A DNA stretch of 18,114 nt from G001797105 sp964528155 (GTDB lineage Bacteria > Chloroflexota > Anaerolineae > Anaerolineales > E44-bin32), in assembly GCA_964528155.1 (NCBI GenBank), contig CAZGRL010000072.1, positions 1 to 18,114 on the forward strand, in the 5' to 3' direction. The notes beneath the pieces were generated by a model, which had not been told where the DNA came from, made no database searches, and saw nothing but the letters and a program-made list of their open reading frames with translations. Position numbers and translations under genes: made by a program. Shown piece by piece: positions 1-8,238 of this stretch. The first letter of the stretch is position 1. Each line of letters opens with the position of its first letter.

Positions 1-648
1 CAACACGTTGTGCCCGCCGGCCGCGGCCACCTCCAGGGCGCGCTTGACATGCTCCTGGCCTTTGACCTCCTGGAAGTCGGTCGCACCCGCCGCCGGCGTC
101 GACGGCGGTTGGATGTGCTTCATCGGCTCGATTGGGACCACGCCCGACAGGTGATTGACCAGCATCGTGAGCGACTCGACCGGGATGACTTCGATCTCCG
201 GGATCAGGGCCGCTTCGCGCGCATCCACCGCCGGAACAAGGAGACGGCGAAAGCCCTTGTGCTGCGCCAGCGCCGCCATCGGCAGCACACCTCGCACGTG
301 TCGCACCGAACCGTCGAGCGAAAGCTCACCGACGGCCAGCGTCGATTCAAGCCATTCATGTTTGAGCTGCCCGGTCGCGGCCAACGCCCCCAGCGCGATC
401 GGTAGGTCGTACGCCGGGCCTTCCTTGCGCAACGCCGCCGGCGCCAGATTGACCGTCAGCCGCTGACGCGGAAACATCAGGCCGGCGTTCTTGACCGCCG
501 CCTGGACGCATTCGCGACTCTCCTGTACGGCAGTATCAGGGAGCCCGACGATGGTGAAGGAGGGAAGCCCGCGCGAAGTGTCCACTTCCACTTCAACGAT
601 TGCCCCCTCCAGCCCCACAATGGCGCAGGAGTGGACCTTGGCGAGCAC
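1..648 (-). CDS. yifB: YifB/ComM family Mg-chelatase-like AAA ATPase, N-terminal part (cut by window edge)
   Basis: The reverse strand reads without a stop for 216 codons from a GTG at 648 to the window edge. The protein begins MLAKVHSCAIVGLEGAIVEV and carries family features in order: SRGLPSFTIVGLPD (about residues 25-38), VQESRECVQAAVKNAG, and LTVNLAPAALRKEGPAYDLPIAL, which is the ChlI-like N-terminal domain. It ends at GQEHVKRALEVAAAGGHNVL, just before the expected Walker A loop. Family members are about 500 residues, so more than half lies outside the window. The start is well fixed: an in-frame TAG lies at 658-660 and no other start codon occurs between it and the GTG. There is no Shine-Dalgarno sequence; a promoter sits directly upstream. 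YifB/ComM proteins are hexameric AAA+ ATPases; ComM promotes branch migration during natural transformation. The role in this organism is inferred. Confidence 0.93.
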   Translation of the reverse strand, partial: MLAKVHSCAIVGLEGAIVEVEVDTSRGLPSFTIVGLPDTAVQESRECVQAAVKNAGLMFPRQRLTVNLAPAALRKEGPAYDLPIALGALAATGQLKHEWLESTLAVGELSLDGSVRHVRGVLPMAALAQHKGFRRLLVPAVDAREAALIPEIEVIPVESLTMLVNHLSGVVPIEPMKHIQPPSTPAAGATDFQEVKGQEHVKRALEVAAAGGHNVL

Positions 649-654
649 GATCCA

Positions 655-683
655 AGTCTAGAGGATTTGAGGGCGGAGGTCAA
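655..683 (-). promoter_or_regulatory. Promoter of yifB, apparently leaderless
   Basis: On the minus strand a TTGACC -35 element (678-683) is separated by exactly 17 nt from a TAGACT -10 element (655-660). The GTG start of yifB begins 7 nt after the last base of the -10 element, exactly where transcription would be expected to start, and there is no ribosome binding site. The elements are read directly; the leaderless transcript is an inference. Confidence 0.6.
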
Positions 684-784
684 TCGCGCGCGGCCAGCAA
701 TCGAACATGCAGCCCCGTGATTGGGGCGTCGAAGCACATCGTCTGATCACGGAGGCCACCGGAATGTGCCGTCCCTCCCCAATC

Positions 785-794
785 NNNNNNNNNN
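785..794. other. Assembly gap (10 Ns)
   Basis: Ten undetermined bases lie in the intergenic region between the divergent yifB and cyclase genes. Ten is a conventional scaffold spacer, so the true length of missing sequence is unknown. An open reading frame can be drawn through the gap from 721, but the protein it would add has no domain character and the cyclase gene starts cleanly at 925. Confidence 0.97.
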
Positions 795-819
795 GGACAA
801 CCTCTGTCCTGATTCACTG

Positions 820-825
820 TATAAT
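820..825 (+). promoter_or_regulatory. Perfect TATAAT -10 element upstream of the cyclase gene
   Basis: TATAAT occurs 99 nt before the ATG at 925, which would give a leader of about 90 nt. No convincing -35 element is visible at 16-18 nt spacing (797-803). The sequence gap ends at 794, and if the join is slightly wrong the -35 box could be lost there. Confidence 0.45.
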
Positions 826-924
826 CCACTCACCGACGCGCGGGGCAGCCTTCCCCGTCCGTCCGCGAAAGATCCCGCCGCTGCCACCATCAACGAGCGA
901 CTCGACTCTCGTGAGTGTTCACCG

Positions 925-3900
925 ATGAATTGCCCCTCCTGTCACCAACCCAACCCGGACGGCGCCAGGTTCTGCATGAACTGCGGCAGTCCGCTGGCGA
1001 CATCCTGTCCCAACTGCGGGCAGCAAGTGCCGGCCGGGGCCAAGTTCTGTCTCAACTGCGGCCACTCCCTAATGGGTGACCAGGGCGGCCATCCTGCCCC
1101 TGCAAGCACCGCCACAGCGAAACTTCAGGCGAACCTCCCACGGGATCTGCGAGCCAAGCTCGAGGATGCAAGGACGAGCGGGGGACTGCAGGGCGAGCGC
1201 AAGATGGTCACCGCCTTGTTCTCGGACATCGTCGGATCGACTGCGATGGCCGAGAATATGGACCCCGAGGATTGGCGGGATATCGTTTCCGGCGCGCATC
1301 GGCTTGTCAGTCAGGCCGTCTACCATTACGAGGGCACGATCGCTCAACTGCTCGGTGACGGGGTCCTGGCATTCTTCGGCGCGCCGTTGGCTCATGAAGA
1401 TGACCCCGAACGCGCCGTACTGGCTGCTCTCGACATCCAGAACGCGATGCGCGAGTATGCTGCAGATCTCCGGCAGAAGGGTCGCGTGTCCGAGTTTCAG
1501 ACGCGTATCGGTCTCAACACCGGCCTGGTGGTCGTCGGGAACATCGGAACCGATCTCCACATGGAGTACCTGGCGCTCGGCGACGCCGTCAACCTGGCCG
1601 CTCGTGTTCAACAGAACGCCGAGCCGGGCGCGATTCTGATCACCTCCGATACTCACAAACTGGTTGCCCCCCTCTTCGAATTCGAAGTTCTGGGCGATTT
1701 GGAGGTCAAAGGCAAGAGCGAATCTGTTCGCATCTACCGTGTCCTCCGCCCGAAGGCCGCTCGTGGGCAGATGCGAGGCATTCAGGGACTGGACGCTCCC
1801 TTGATCGAGCGCGACCGGGAGATGAGCACACTGAGGGAGGCGATCGACGCACTGTGCGCCGGCCGAGGTCAAATCGTCTCGGTGATCGGCGAGGCCGGTC
1901 TCGGCAAGTCCCGGCTGCTGACGGAACTGCGCAAATCCCTTGCGTCCCAGGGTTCCATCCGGAATGCTTCATCCGATGACACCGATGACGAACCATCGGA
2001 ATCCGGCCCGCCTTTGCGCTGGCACGAGGGTCGCTCGCTCTCCTACGAGTCGACCACGCCATTTGCCCCCTGCGTCGATCTTGTGACAGATTGCTTCGGC
2101 TTGCGACCGGATTGGACCGAGGCCGAGCAGTACGAACACGTCAAATCGGACCTGGCGGCGATCATGCCCGAAGGCGCGGAAGAGGCCGCGGCCCACATCT
2201 CTTCCATGCTGGGGATAGAGCTTCCTCCGGAGGGCCTCGAGATCATCCGCTACCTCGATCCTCCGGTTCTCCGCCAGAAGGTGTTCGCATCCACGCTGGC
2301 TTGCTTCGAACGCCTGGCCCAGATGCAGCCGATGGTTTTGGTCTTCGACGACCTTCACTGGATCGACCCGACCTCGCTCGATCTGCTCGAGCAGTTGTTG
2401 GCCCTGACCGAGCGTGCGCCATTGATGGTCACGGCCCTATTCCGCCCGCGCAAACAAGAACCGGCCTGGCAATTCCATGAGACCGCCGGCCGCGACTTCA
2501 ATCATCGCTACATCCCGCTCACACTCAAACCCCTCGACGAAAGCGGATCGCGCTTGCTGTTGTCGAGCCTGCTCCACGTGGAGGACCTCCCGGAGAAGGT
2601 ACGCTCCCTCATCATGGAAAAAGCCGAGGGCAACCCGTTCTTCGTTGAAGAAATCATCCGTTCGCTGCTCGACGCGCGGTTGGTCGTCCGTGAGAACTCG
2701 CATTGGAAGGCGACGCGCGAAATCGAGAAGATCAGCGTGCCGGACACGCTGGTCGGCGTGATCACGGCCCGCCTGGATCGCCTGAACGACGAGGCGAAGC
2801 ACGCTGTTCAGGCAGCGGCGGTCATCGGCCGTCAGTTCGAGTTCGAAACACTCGAGGCGATATCCGCCGATCCAGACGGCCTGGAAAGCGCCCTGGCCGA
2901 ACTCGAGCGGCGCGAACTCATGCGCGAAAGGACCAGAACACCGCGGCGCGTATATCAGTTCAAGCACGCGTTGACCCAGGAGACAGCCTATGACTCGCTC
3001 CTGCGACGCCAGTGCCAGGAGCTGCACTTGCGCGTGGCAGAATACCTCGAACGAATTCAGGCCGATCGCCCGGAGGAGATCGCCCGTCACTTCCTGAAAG
3101 CCGATCAGCAGGCGCGCGCCTTGCCGTACCTGGTCGACGCCGGCGAACGGGCGGCACGCTCCTCCTCATCGACCGAGGCCGCCGCACTCTTCACTCAAGC
3201 CCTCGAGATCCTCAGCAGCGTGGAAGACATGAGGATGGCGCGGCGCGTGTATGAGGGCCTGGGGGGTGTGTCGACTCTGGTCGGCGACATCCCCAAAGCG
3301 GTGGAAACCTATCAGGACATGCGAGCACTTGCCGCAGAACACGACGATCGGGGCATGCAGGTCTCTGCCCTGAACAAGCTCGCCTTCATTTCCGGGGTGA
3401 TGCTCGAAAAGCACAAGGAAGCTCAGGAACTACTGGCCGAAGCCGAGAGGCTGGCAACATCCAATCAAGACACCGCCGGGATGGCGGAGCTTCACACGGT
3501 CAAGTGCAATGTGTGCGTTGCCAGCGGAGATCTTGACGGAGCGGTCGATCACATGCAGCGCTCGGCTATGCTCGGTACCGATAAAAGTCTTGAGGAACCG
3601 CTGCTCTTCGGCCTGGCCCACGCCGCCAATGCTCTGACCCTCCTGGCGAGGTTTGACGAAGGTTGGGAACAGGCTCAGGAAGGGCTGCGAATGGCGGAAC
3701 AGTTCGGCAACCGGCGCTGGCGGGCCGAGATCCTTTCCGGCCCAGTCTTGGATCACTACCTGTACGCGGGCGTTGTCGCGGCCGCCAGGCAGGCCGGTGA
3801 AGAGGGGATGGGCCTCGCCACCGCCATGGGCGCTTACCCCGTCATCTGGGGCGCGGCCTACCGACTGGGTGAAATCTCCCGCCTCCAGGGCGAATACACC

Positions 3901-4641
3901 CAGGCTCTGGGGTATCTCGACCAAGCCTACGGCATGGGTCAGGCTTCGGGGAGCGGATTCCTTCAGCTACTCCCCCTTTCATCCCTCACGCTGGTCCACC
4001 TCAGCATTGACCGATCCCAACGTGATCAGCTCAGCCAAGACACGTCGACGCTCGCCCGTCTGGTGAAGACGCCATCTGGTGCCGCCTGGGGCGCGGCCGC
4101 CTTCCGGGCCATGGGCTATTGCCACCTTGTGCTCGGCGAACTGGACCAGGCGGCTGCAGAATTCAATACCGGCCTGACCGTCCCGACCGCGTTCATGCAT
4201 CTGGCCAAGCCTGAACTGCTTGTCGGCTCGGCCAATGTTGCGACCGAGCGGGGCCGGATGCCCAAAGCGGCCGATCTATTGACTCAAGCGAGGTCGCACG
4301 CCGAAAATGCCGGCATGCGCCTCGTCATGCCGCTGATCGCGCTTGCCGAGGGCAAGGCGAAGTCGGCGGAAGGCGATCACCAGGCCGCGTTAGAGTATTA
4401 TGCATACGCCGAAGACGCTGCGCGCGGCATGAGTCTGCGACCACTCGTCCTGCAATCGCGCTGCGCCGCGGCCGCAGCCCTGGATGCGCTCGGCGAGCAT
4501 GCTCAGGCCGAGCTGAAGCGGGTAAGCGCCAGAGAGTCAATGGATGAGATCGCCAGCCTGTTCCAGGATCCGGATCTGCGCGACGAATACATGCGGTCCA
4601 CTGCACCCTTGCTCCAATCGCCAGGACCGGCGACGTGGTGA
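925..4641 (+). CDS. Zinc-ribbon / class III nucleotide cyclase / STAND ATPase / TPR signalling protein
   Basis: This 1238-residue multidomain signalling protein has four parts. Two zinc ribbons come first (C3-C6-C17-C20 and C28-C31-C42-C45). A class III adenylate/guanylate cyclase domain follows (about 90-270): metal-binding D101 in FSDI and D145 in LGDG, plus catalytic N223 and R227 in GDAVNLAAR. Next is a STAND/AAA_16-type ATPase with Walker A GEAGLGKS (322-329) and Walker B VFDDLHW (D475, D476). From about 730 to 1210 there are Ala/Leu-rich TPR-like helical repeats. The metal and transition-state residues imply an active cyclase, but the two purine-specifying positions hold Q141 and L216 instead of the usual Lys and Asp/Thr. 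I chose ATG 925 because it begins right at the first zinc ribbon; upstream codons are low-complexity and cross the assembly gap. There is no clear Shine-Dalgarno sequence. The HD-domain gene follows 70 nt later. Ligand and product are unknown. Confidence 0.93.
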   Translation: MNCPSCHQPNPDGARFCMNCGSPLATSCPNCGQQVPAGAKFCLNCGHSLMGDQGGHPAPASTATAKLQANLPRDLRAKLEDARTSGGLQGERKMVTALFSDIVGSTAMAENMDPEDWRDIVSGAHRLVSQAVYHYEGTIAQLLGDGVLAFFGAPLAHEDDPERAVLAALDIQNAMREYAADLRQKGRVSEFQTRIGLNTGLVVVGNIGTDLHMEYLALGDAVNLAARVQQNAEPGAILITSDTHKLVAPLFEFEVLGDLEVKGKSESVRIYRVLRPKAARGQMRGIQGLDAPLIERDREMSTLREAIDALCAGRGQIVSVIGEAGLGKSRLLTELRKSLASQGSIRNASSDDTDDEPSESGPPLRWHEGRSLSYESTTPFAPCVDLVTDCFGLRPDWTEAEQYEHVKSDLAAIMPEGAEEAAAHISSMLGIELPPEGLEIIRYLDPPVLRQKVFASTLACFERLAQMQPMVLVFDDLHWIDPTSLDLLEQLLALTERAPLMVTALFRPRKQEPAWQFHETAGRDFNHRYIPLTLKPLDESGSRLLLSSLLHVEDLPEKVRSLIMEKAEGNPFFVEEIIRSLLDARLVVRENSHWKATREIEKISVPDTLVGVITARLDRLNDEAKHAVQAAAVIGRQFEFETLEAISADPDGLESALAELERRELMRERTRTPRRVYQFKHALTQETAYDSLLRRQCQELHLRVAEYLERIQADRPEEIARHFLKADQQARALPYLVDAGERAARSSSSTEAAALFTQALEILSSVEDMRMARRVYEGLGGVSTLVGDIPKAVETYQDMRALAAEHDDRGMQVSALNKLAFISGVMLEKHKEAQELLAEAERLATSNQDTAGMAELHTVKCNVCVASGDLDGAVDHMQRSAMLGTDKSLEEPLLFGLAHAANALTLLARFDEGWEQAQEGLRMAEQFGNRRWRAEILSGPVLDHYLYAGVVAAARQAGEEGMGLATAMGAYPVIWGAAYRLGEISRLQGEYTQALGYLDQAYGMGQASGSGFLQLLPLSSLTLVHLSIDRSQRDQLSQDTSTLARLVKTPSGAAWGAAAFRAMGYCHLVLGELDQAAAEFNTGLTVPTAFMHLAKPELLVGSANVATERGRMPKAADLLTQARSHAENAGMRLVMPLIALAEGKAKSAEGDHQAALEYYAYAEDAARGMSLRPLVLQSRCAAAAALDALGEHAQAELKRVSARESMDEIASLFQDPDLRDEYMRSTAPLLQSPGPATW

Positions 4642-4711
4642 CGGACCATCCCTCTCATCCGGCGGAAGTGATCTTGAGCCCCCATACTCCTGAGGCCATT
4701 CCTTCCGCGCC

Positions 4712-5311
4712 ATGAAGAAGGCCGACCTGGATGCAGTTCGGCGCTACTGTCTCGGCAGGCTCGAGCGCGAGCTTCCCGAGCACTACTTCTATCATTCCGT
4801 CGCGCACACCCGTGACGAGGTCGTGCCGGCGGCGGAGGAACTCGGCCAGGCGGAAGGGGTGACCGACGATGAAATGCTCCTGCTGGTCACCGCCGCCTAC
4901 TTCCACGACATCGGCTACATCGAACAGATCGAAGGACACGAAGCGATCGGCGTCCGGATCGCCAAGGAAGTGCTGCCCGGGATGGGATACACGCGCGATC
5001 AAATCCGGGTGATCGAAGAGCTGATCCTCGATACCCGCCTGCCTCACGCGCCGACTTCTCGCCTGGGGATGATCCTGGACGACGCCGACCTGGACCACCT
5101 CGGTCGGAGATCTTTCTGGCAACGAACCAACGACTTGCGTCGCGAGATGGTGGCGATGGGATCGAGCATGTCGGACCGGAGCTGGTACGAACGCACGCTC
5201 GATTTCATGGGAGATCACCATTATTACACCGCCTCGGCCGTTCGCTTGCGACTCGATCGCAAGAACCGCAACATCGCCATCCTCACCCGAATGCTCGAGC
5301 GCTGCTCCTGA
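4712..5311 (+). CDS. HD-domain metal-dependent phosphohydrolase
   Basis: This 199-residue soluble protein has the HD superfamily metal-binding pattern. An early His (H28 or H32 in YHSVAHT) is followed by the H65-D66 doublet in AAYFHDIGY and a later Asp in LDDADLD (D124-D126). H76 in EGHEAIG is another typical conserved position. The family hydrolyses phosphoester or phosphoanhydride bonds of nucleotides and related compounds; the substrate cannot be read from the sequence. It starts 70 nt after the cyclase/ATPase gene, with no terminator between them, so co-transcription is likely. That raises, but does not prove, the possibility that it acts on a nucleotide signal made by its neighbour. The ATG at 4712 lacks a clear Shine-Dalgarno sequence; no better start is visible. 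Confidence 0.85.
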   Translation: MKKADLDAVRRYCLGRLERELPEHYFYHSVAHTRDEVVPAAEELGQAEGVTDDEMLLLVTAAYFHDIGYIEQIEGHEAIGVRIAKEVLPGMGYTRDQIRVIEELILDTRLPHAPTSRLGMILDDADLDHLGRRSFWQRTNDLRREMVAMGSSMSDRSWYERTLDFMGDHHYYTASAVRLRLDRKNRNIAILTRMLERCS

Positions 5312-5503
5312 CGCCATACGGGCTCAGGCGTGGCTATCTTTCCCCTCACTGCAATTCGCCTGGCCCAATCAGAGCGATCATCGGTCGTTCACCCCCTGGA
5401 TGGAGGATCGCGCCGACATACACGAGTAGCCGCTCGGGCGCCTGACGAAGCGTCATCCAACGCGGGGGAATAAGGGAAAATGTGTGGTTGAGCCGGTATC
5501 ATG

Positions 5504-5509
5504 TAGAAT
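5504..5509 (+). promoter_or_regulatory. Possible -10 element (TAGAAT) before the glycosyltransferase gene
   Basis: GTAGAAT lies about 80 nt upstream of the ATG at 5586, and an overlapping TATCAT is at 5497-5502. No good -35 box is found at standard spacing. If real, it places transcription start near 5516, downstream of the GTG at 5484, which supports the shorter gene start. The rest of 5312-5585 shows no gene that I can support. Confidence 0.35.
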
Positions 5510-5585
5510 TGGCCGGAGTAGTCTGCGGCAGTGTGCGCTGTCCTCCGACATCCAGATCCAACCCGACGAAGGCAGGCAATCCGTG

Positions 5586-7535
5586 ATGCCAGAAACCTCA
5601 AAGACTGCCGTCTGGCGCGCCCGCCTGGCGAACCACTGGCCGGTCACGCTCATTCTCCTCGCATGTCTCATTGCAGGCGTGGCGCTCGGGGACGACTACG
5701 GCATGTCTTGGGACGAAGACCGCAACGCCGACGTTGGCTCGGAAGCGCTGCAGACTTATCTTGGCTCTGACGCCTACTTCTCGAACGATTCCCTCGCCGA
5801 TCACGGTCCAGCCTACTTCATGATCCAATCCATTTCCTCAACGGCGATCTCCGAGATCCTGCCAGGTTGGACTCTCGCCGACGGCAGGCATCTGACGAAC
5901 TACATTACTTTGCTGGCCGGAGCCTTGTGCTTCTACATCCTCTGCCTTCGTTGGATGAAACGCGAGACCGCTGCCATCCTCACGACCCTGATAGTCACTC
6001 AACCGGTATTGTTTGGGAACGCGTTCATCAATCAGAAGGACATCCCATTTGTCACTTTCTTCCTGGCGACGCTGGTCACCGGTCTTGGGGCTGCGGATCG
6101 ATGGCGCGTCAAAGGACGTGCACGAGGGACGAGTTCACTTCCGGACAATCAGCCGCGGCTGGTCGGGGTCAAATCGCAACTGAGGGCGGACTGGGAGAGC
6201 TTGAGCACGGCAATGAGGTTCGTGCTCGGCGCGATGGCCGTCGTGGGTCTGCTCCTGGCAACCGACCTCCTGGTCATCGGCGTGATACACCGCTACGGCC
6301 AGTCCCTGGTTGTGGCCGCGTACGACGGCCGAGCGCCGGCAGCCGCGCAGCGCTTGTTCGCGCTCCTGGCATCCAGGGCCGGCGATACCCCGCTCGATCT
6401 GTACCTCGCCAAGTACGACTTGTACTTCGGATATCTACGGTTGACTCTCATCCCCATGATGATCTTGGGCTACCTGATGATTGCCAGTCAGGCGTTGCCA
6501 TCGATCGGCCGCATCTGGGGCTTCTCAAGAGAGGTCTTTTACCAGCGCGCCTTGCTGGCTTCGGGTGTGCTCTTGGGTCTGACTATTTGTATCCGACAGG
6601 TAGGAGGGTTCGTCGGCGTGTTGGTAAGCCTGGCGCTCCTCTACCGGTGGCGAAACCGGGCCCTATTCCCGCTTGTCGTGTACTGGCTGATATCCCTTAT
6701 CGTCACCATGGCCACCTGGCCTTACCTTTGGCCGGATCCGTACGCAAGACTCATCGGCAGTCTGCTCCTCGTCGCCGATTTCCCGAGGCACTCCACGCTG
6801 TTCCAGGGCGTCAGAGTCGCCTCCGGCTCACTTCCCTGGAACTACTTCCCGACCCTGGCCGGGCTGCAACTGACTGAAACCGCCGTCGCCCTCTTCATCC
6901 TTGGAGTTGGGGTCGTGATCTGGAGATTGGCGAAGAAGAAGGGGGAGCTATTCCTGTACGGCCTGCTTGTCTTGTGGGTCGGGGTACCTCTGGTGGCTCT
7001 TATCTTCTATGGGATGCCCGTGTACGGCTTTCGCCACCTGATATTCATCCTGCCTCCGCTCATGATCGTGGCCGGCGTCGGGCTGGAAGAGTTGCTCATT
7101 CGAATCAAGCTGCGGTGGATTCAGGCAGTCACCTGTGTCCTTGTCCTGCTCCCGGGGATCCTGGCGATCGCCCAACTCCACCCTTACGAGTATATCTACT
7201 ACAACACGTTCGTCGGAGGCGTCAGCGGGGCGAGCGGACAGTACGAAATCGACCGCTGGTGCATCTCGTACCGAGAGGCGATCGAGTACACCAACAAGGT
7301 TGCAGAACCTGGGGCCGTCGTTGTCGTGCCGAAACAAGTGGACCAGATCGTGCCCTTCGCCAGGCCCGACCTCAGGCTGCTCAACGCGAGCCGAGGGGTT
7401 GTCGACGCGGATTATGTGCTCTCATGCACCTGGCGGGATGCAGGCCGTTGGGACACTCGACGATTCGAGCCGGTTTATCAGGTACGTCGAGGGAGTGCGG
7501 TCTTGACCGAAGTCTGGCGACACCGGGCGGACTGA
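5586..7535 (+). CDS. GT39/RgtA-D-like GT-C membrane glycosyltransferase
   Basis: This 649-residue polytopic membrane protein has about 11-12 hydrophobic segments. The first lies at about residues 19-35 and is followed directly by an acidic loop, DDYGMSWDEDRNADV (D43, E44, D45). This is the position and character of the catalytic acidic motif of GT-C glycosyltransferases (PMT/ArnT/RgtA-D type). INQKDIPFVTFFLATL, after the third segment, and HPYEYIYYNTFVGG, near the C-terminus, are also typical of this group. Such enzymes use polyprenyl-phosphate sugars and transfer them to lipids, glycans or proteins on the outer face of the membrane; donor and acceptor here are unknown. The frame is open back to GTG 5484, but I prefer ATG 5586: the extra residues are polar, a possible -10 element lies at 5504, and a weak GGCAGG precedes 5586 by about 10 nt. 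GTG 5583 is an adjacent alternative. Confidence 0.85.
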   Translation: MPETSKTAVWRARLANHWPVTLILLACLIAGVALGDDYGMSWDEDRNADVGSEALQTYLGSDAYFSNDSLADHGPAYFMIQSISSTAISEILPGWTLADGRHLTNYITLLAGALCFYILCLRWMKRETAAILTTLIVTQPVLFGNAFINQKDIPFVTFFLATLVTGLGAADRWRVKGRARGTSSLPDNQPRLVGVKSQLRADWESLSTAMRFVLGAMAVVGLLLATDLLVIGVIHRYGQSLVVAAYDGRAPAAAQRLFALLASRAGDTPLDLYLAKYDLYFGYLRLTLIPMMILGYLMIASQALPSIGRIWGFSREVFYQRALLASGVLLGLTICIRQVGGFVGVLVSLALLYRWRNRALFPLVVYWLISLIVTMATWPYLWPDPYARLIGSLLLVADFPRHSTLFQGVRVASGSLPWNYFPTLAGLQLTETAVALFILGVGVVIWRLAKKKGELFLYGLLVLWVGVPLVALIFYGMPVYGFRHLIFILPPLMIVAGVGLEELLIRIKLRWIQAVTCVLVLLPGILAIAQLHPYEYIYYNTFVGGVSGASGQYEIDRWCISYREAIEYTNKVAEPGAVVVVPKQVDQIVPFARPDLRLLNASRGVVDADYVLSCTWRDAGRWDTRRFEPVYQVRRGSAVLTEVWRHRAD

Positions 7536-7637
7536 TGATCTGCTCGTTTGCTGCCATGCCGCGTTGGATCGCCGTGGCCGCGCCCTCCGTTTCTGCTGAA
7601 GCGATCGTTTGAGCGCTCTTCCCAGGCGGTGAATTGC

Positions 7638-8054
7638 TCAGGCCCCGCGGAGTCTTGAAGGGGTCACACGAATCACAACGCAGTAATCGCGGGCAAACTC
7701 CTCCGGCGTCATCCCCAGGCCGACCATACGCCGGCGATACTTCTCGAGATACTTCTCATTCTTATCGGCCGCCAATCCGCCCTCGAGGACAGCGGCCTGG
7801 CCGAGGAAGACCACCACGTCGTCCCCCGCCTCATCACTGTTCAGGTGAAGCGAAACACGCGGGTGGCGCGACACGTGTCGGACCTTCCACGTGTCCGCCT
7901 GACTGTATATGGTGAAGCTGTCACCGTGCCACAAGAACCACACCGGGCGCGGATGAGGCCCCAGATCGTCACCCACTGTTGTCAACCATATAACGGGATC
8001 ATCACGTAACCGTCGGTCGACATGCCGGCCGAACTCGCTTGTCCTATCCATCAT
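7638..8054 (-). CDS. PPOX-class, probably F420-dependent oxidoreductase (Rv3369-like family)
   Basis: This 138-residue protein has the pyridoxamine 5'-phosphate oxidase-like split-barrel fold. Recognisable blocks are VIWLTTVGDDLGPHPRPVWFLW (residues 21-42), SFTIYSQADTWKVRHVSRHPRVSLHL (46-71) and the C-terminal VIRVTPSRLRG. The phrase PVWFLW plus IYSQ..T.K.RH is characteristic of the probable F420-dependent Rv3369-like subgroup (TIGR03667). The cofactor (F420 or FMN) and substrate are inferred at family level only. The frame is open further upstream to 8090, but a strong GAGGAG lies 6 nt before the ATG at 8054 (an ATG at 8051 follows at once), so the shorter start is chosen. It is divergent from the small Cys-rich gene and convergent with the glycosyltransferase gene; 7536-7637 between the latter two holds no obvious terminator. 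Confidence 0.88.
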   Translation of the reverse strand: MMDRTSEFGRHVDRRLRDDPVIWLTTVGDDLGPHPRPVWFLWHGDSFTIYSQADTWKVRHVSRHPRVSLHLNSDEAGDDVVVFLGQAAVLEGGLAADKNEKYLEKYRRRMVGLGMTPEEFARDYCVVIRVTPSRLRGA

Positions 8055-8155
8055 CTCAATCTCCTCGCAACGGCCCACCAGTGCCGACACCGGTGATGCT
8101 GCAGTAGGAACAGCGTACCGGCGTGGAGGGCTGCAACGTTACATCGACCTCACAC

Positions 8156-8175
8156 TACCGCCACATCTGGCGGTA
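8156..8175. promoter_or_regulatory. Perfect 8-bp dyad (TACCGCCA-N4-TGGCGGTA), candidate operator
   Basis: A perfect inverted repeat of 8-bp arms (8156-8163 and 8168-8175) with a 4-nt spacer lies in the divergent intergenic region between the PPOX gene and the small Cys-rich gene. It ends 7 nt before a TATGAT -10-like element (8183-8188), so it covers the region where a -35 box should be; no -35 box is visible. This suits a transcription-factor site. It could also fold as an RNA hairpin, but no U-run follows on either strand. Confidence 0.5.
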
Positions 8176-8182
8176 TGAGTTC

Positions 8183-8188
8183 TATGAT
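8183..8188 (+). promoter_or_regulatory. Candidate -10 element (TATGAT) of the small Cys-rich gene
   Basis: TATGAT lies about 50 nt before the ATG at 8239 and just downstream of the 8156-8175 dyad. There is no recognisable -35 box, which would fit an activator-dependent promoter. It rests on a short motif and its position only. Confidence 0.35.
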
Positions 8189-8238
8189 GCAGTCAGCGGG
8201 CAATCATCCAGTGGACGGGCCCGTGAGGAGGGACACAA

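Noticed and set aside
10..405. 131-codon plus-strand frame at the left edge
   Set aside because: Arg/His-rich and antisense to the clear YifB/ComM reading frame.
721..924. N-terminal extension of the cyclase gene upstream of ATG 925
   Set aside because: It crosses the run of Ns, contains the TATAAT element, and the added residues have no domain character; the zinc ribbon begins right after ATG 925.
1069..1872. 267-codon open frame on the minus strand
   Set aside because: Lies antisense to the zinc-ribbon and cyclase region, whose motifs are unmistakable; a GC-rich shadow frame.
5311..5340. ACGCC-N11-GGCGT hairpin after the HD gene as a terminator
   Set aside because: Only 5 bp of stem, a long loop and a poor T-run.
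5484..5585. Upstream GTG start for the glycosyltransferase
   Set aside because: Overlaps the possible -10 element, adds polar non-conserved residues and lacks a ribosome binding site.
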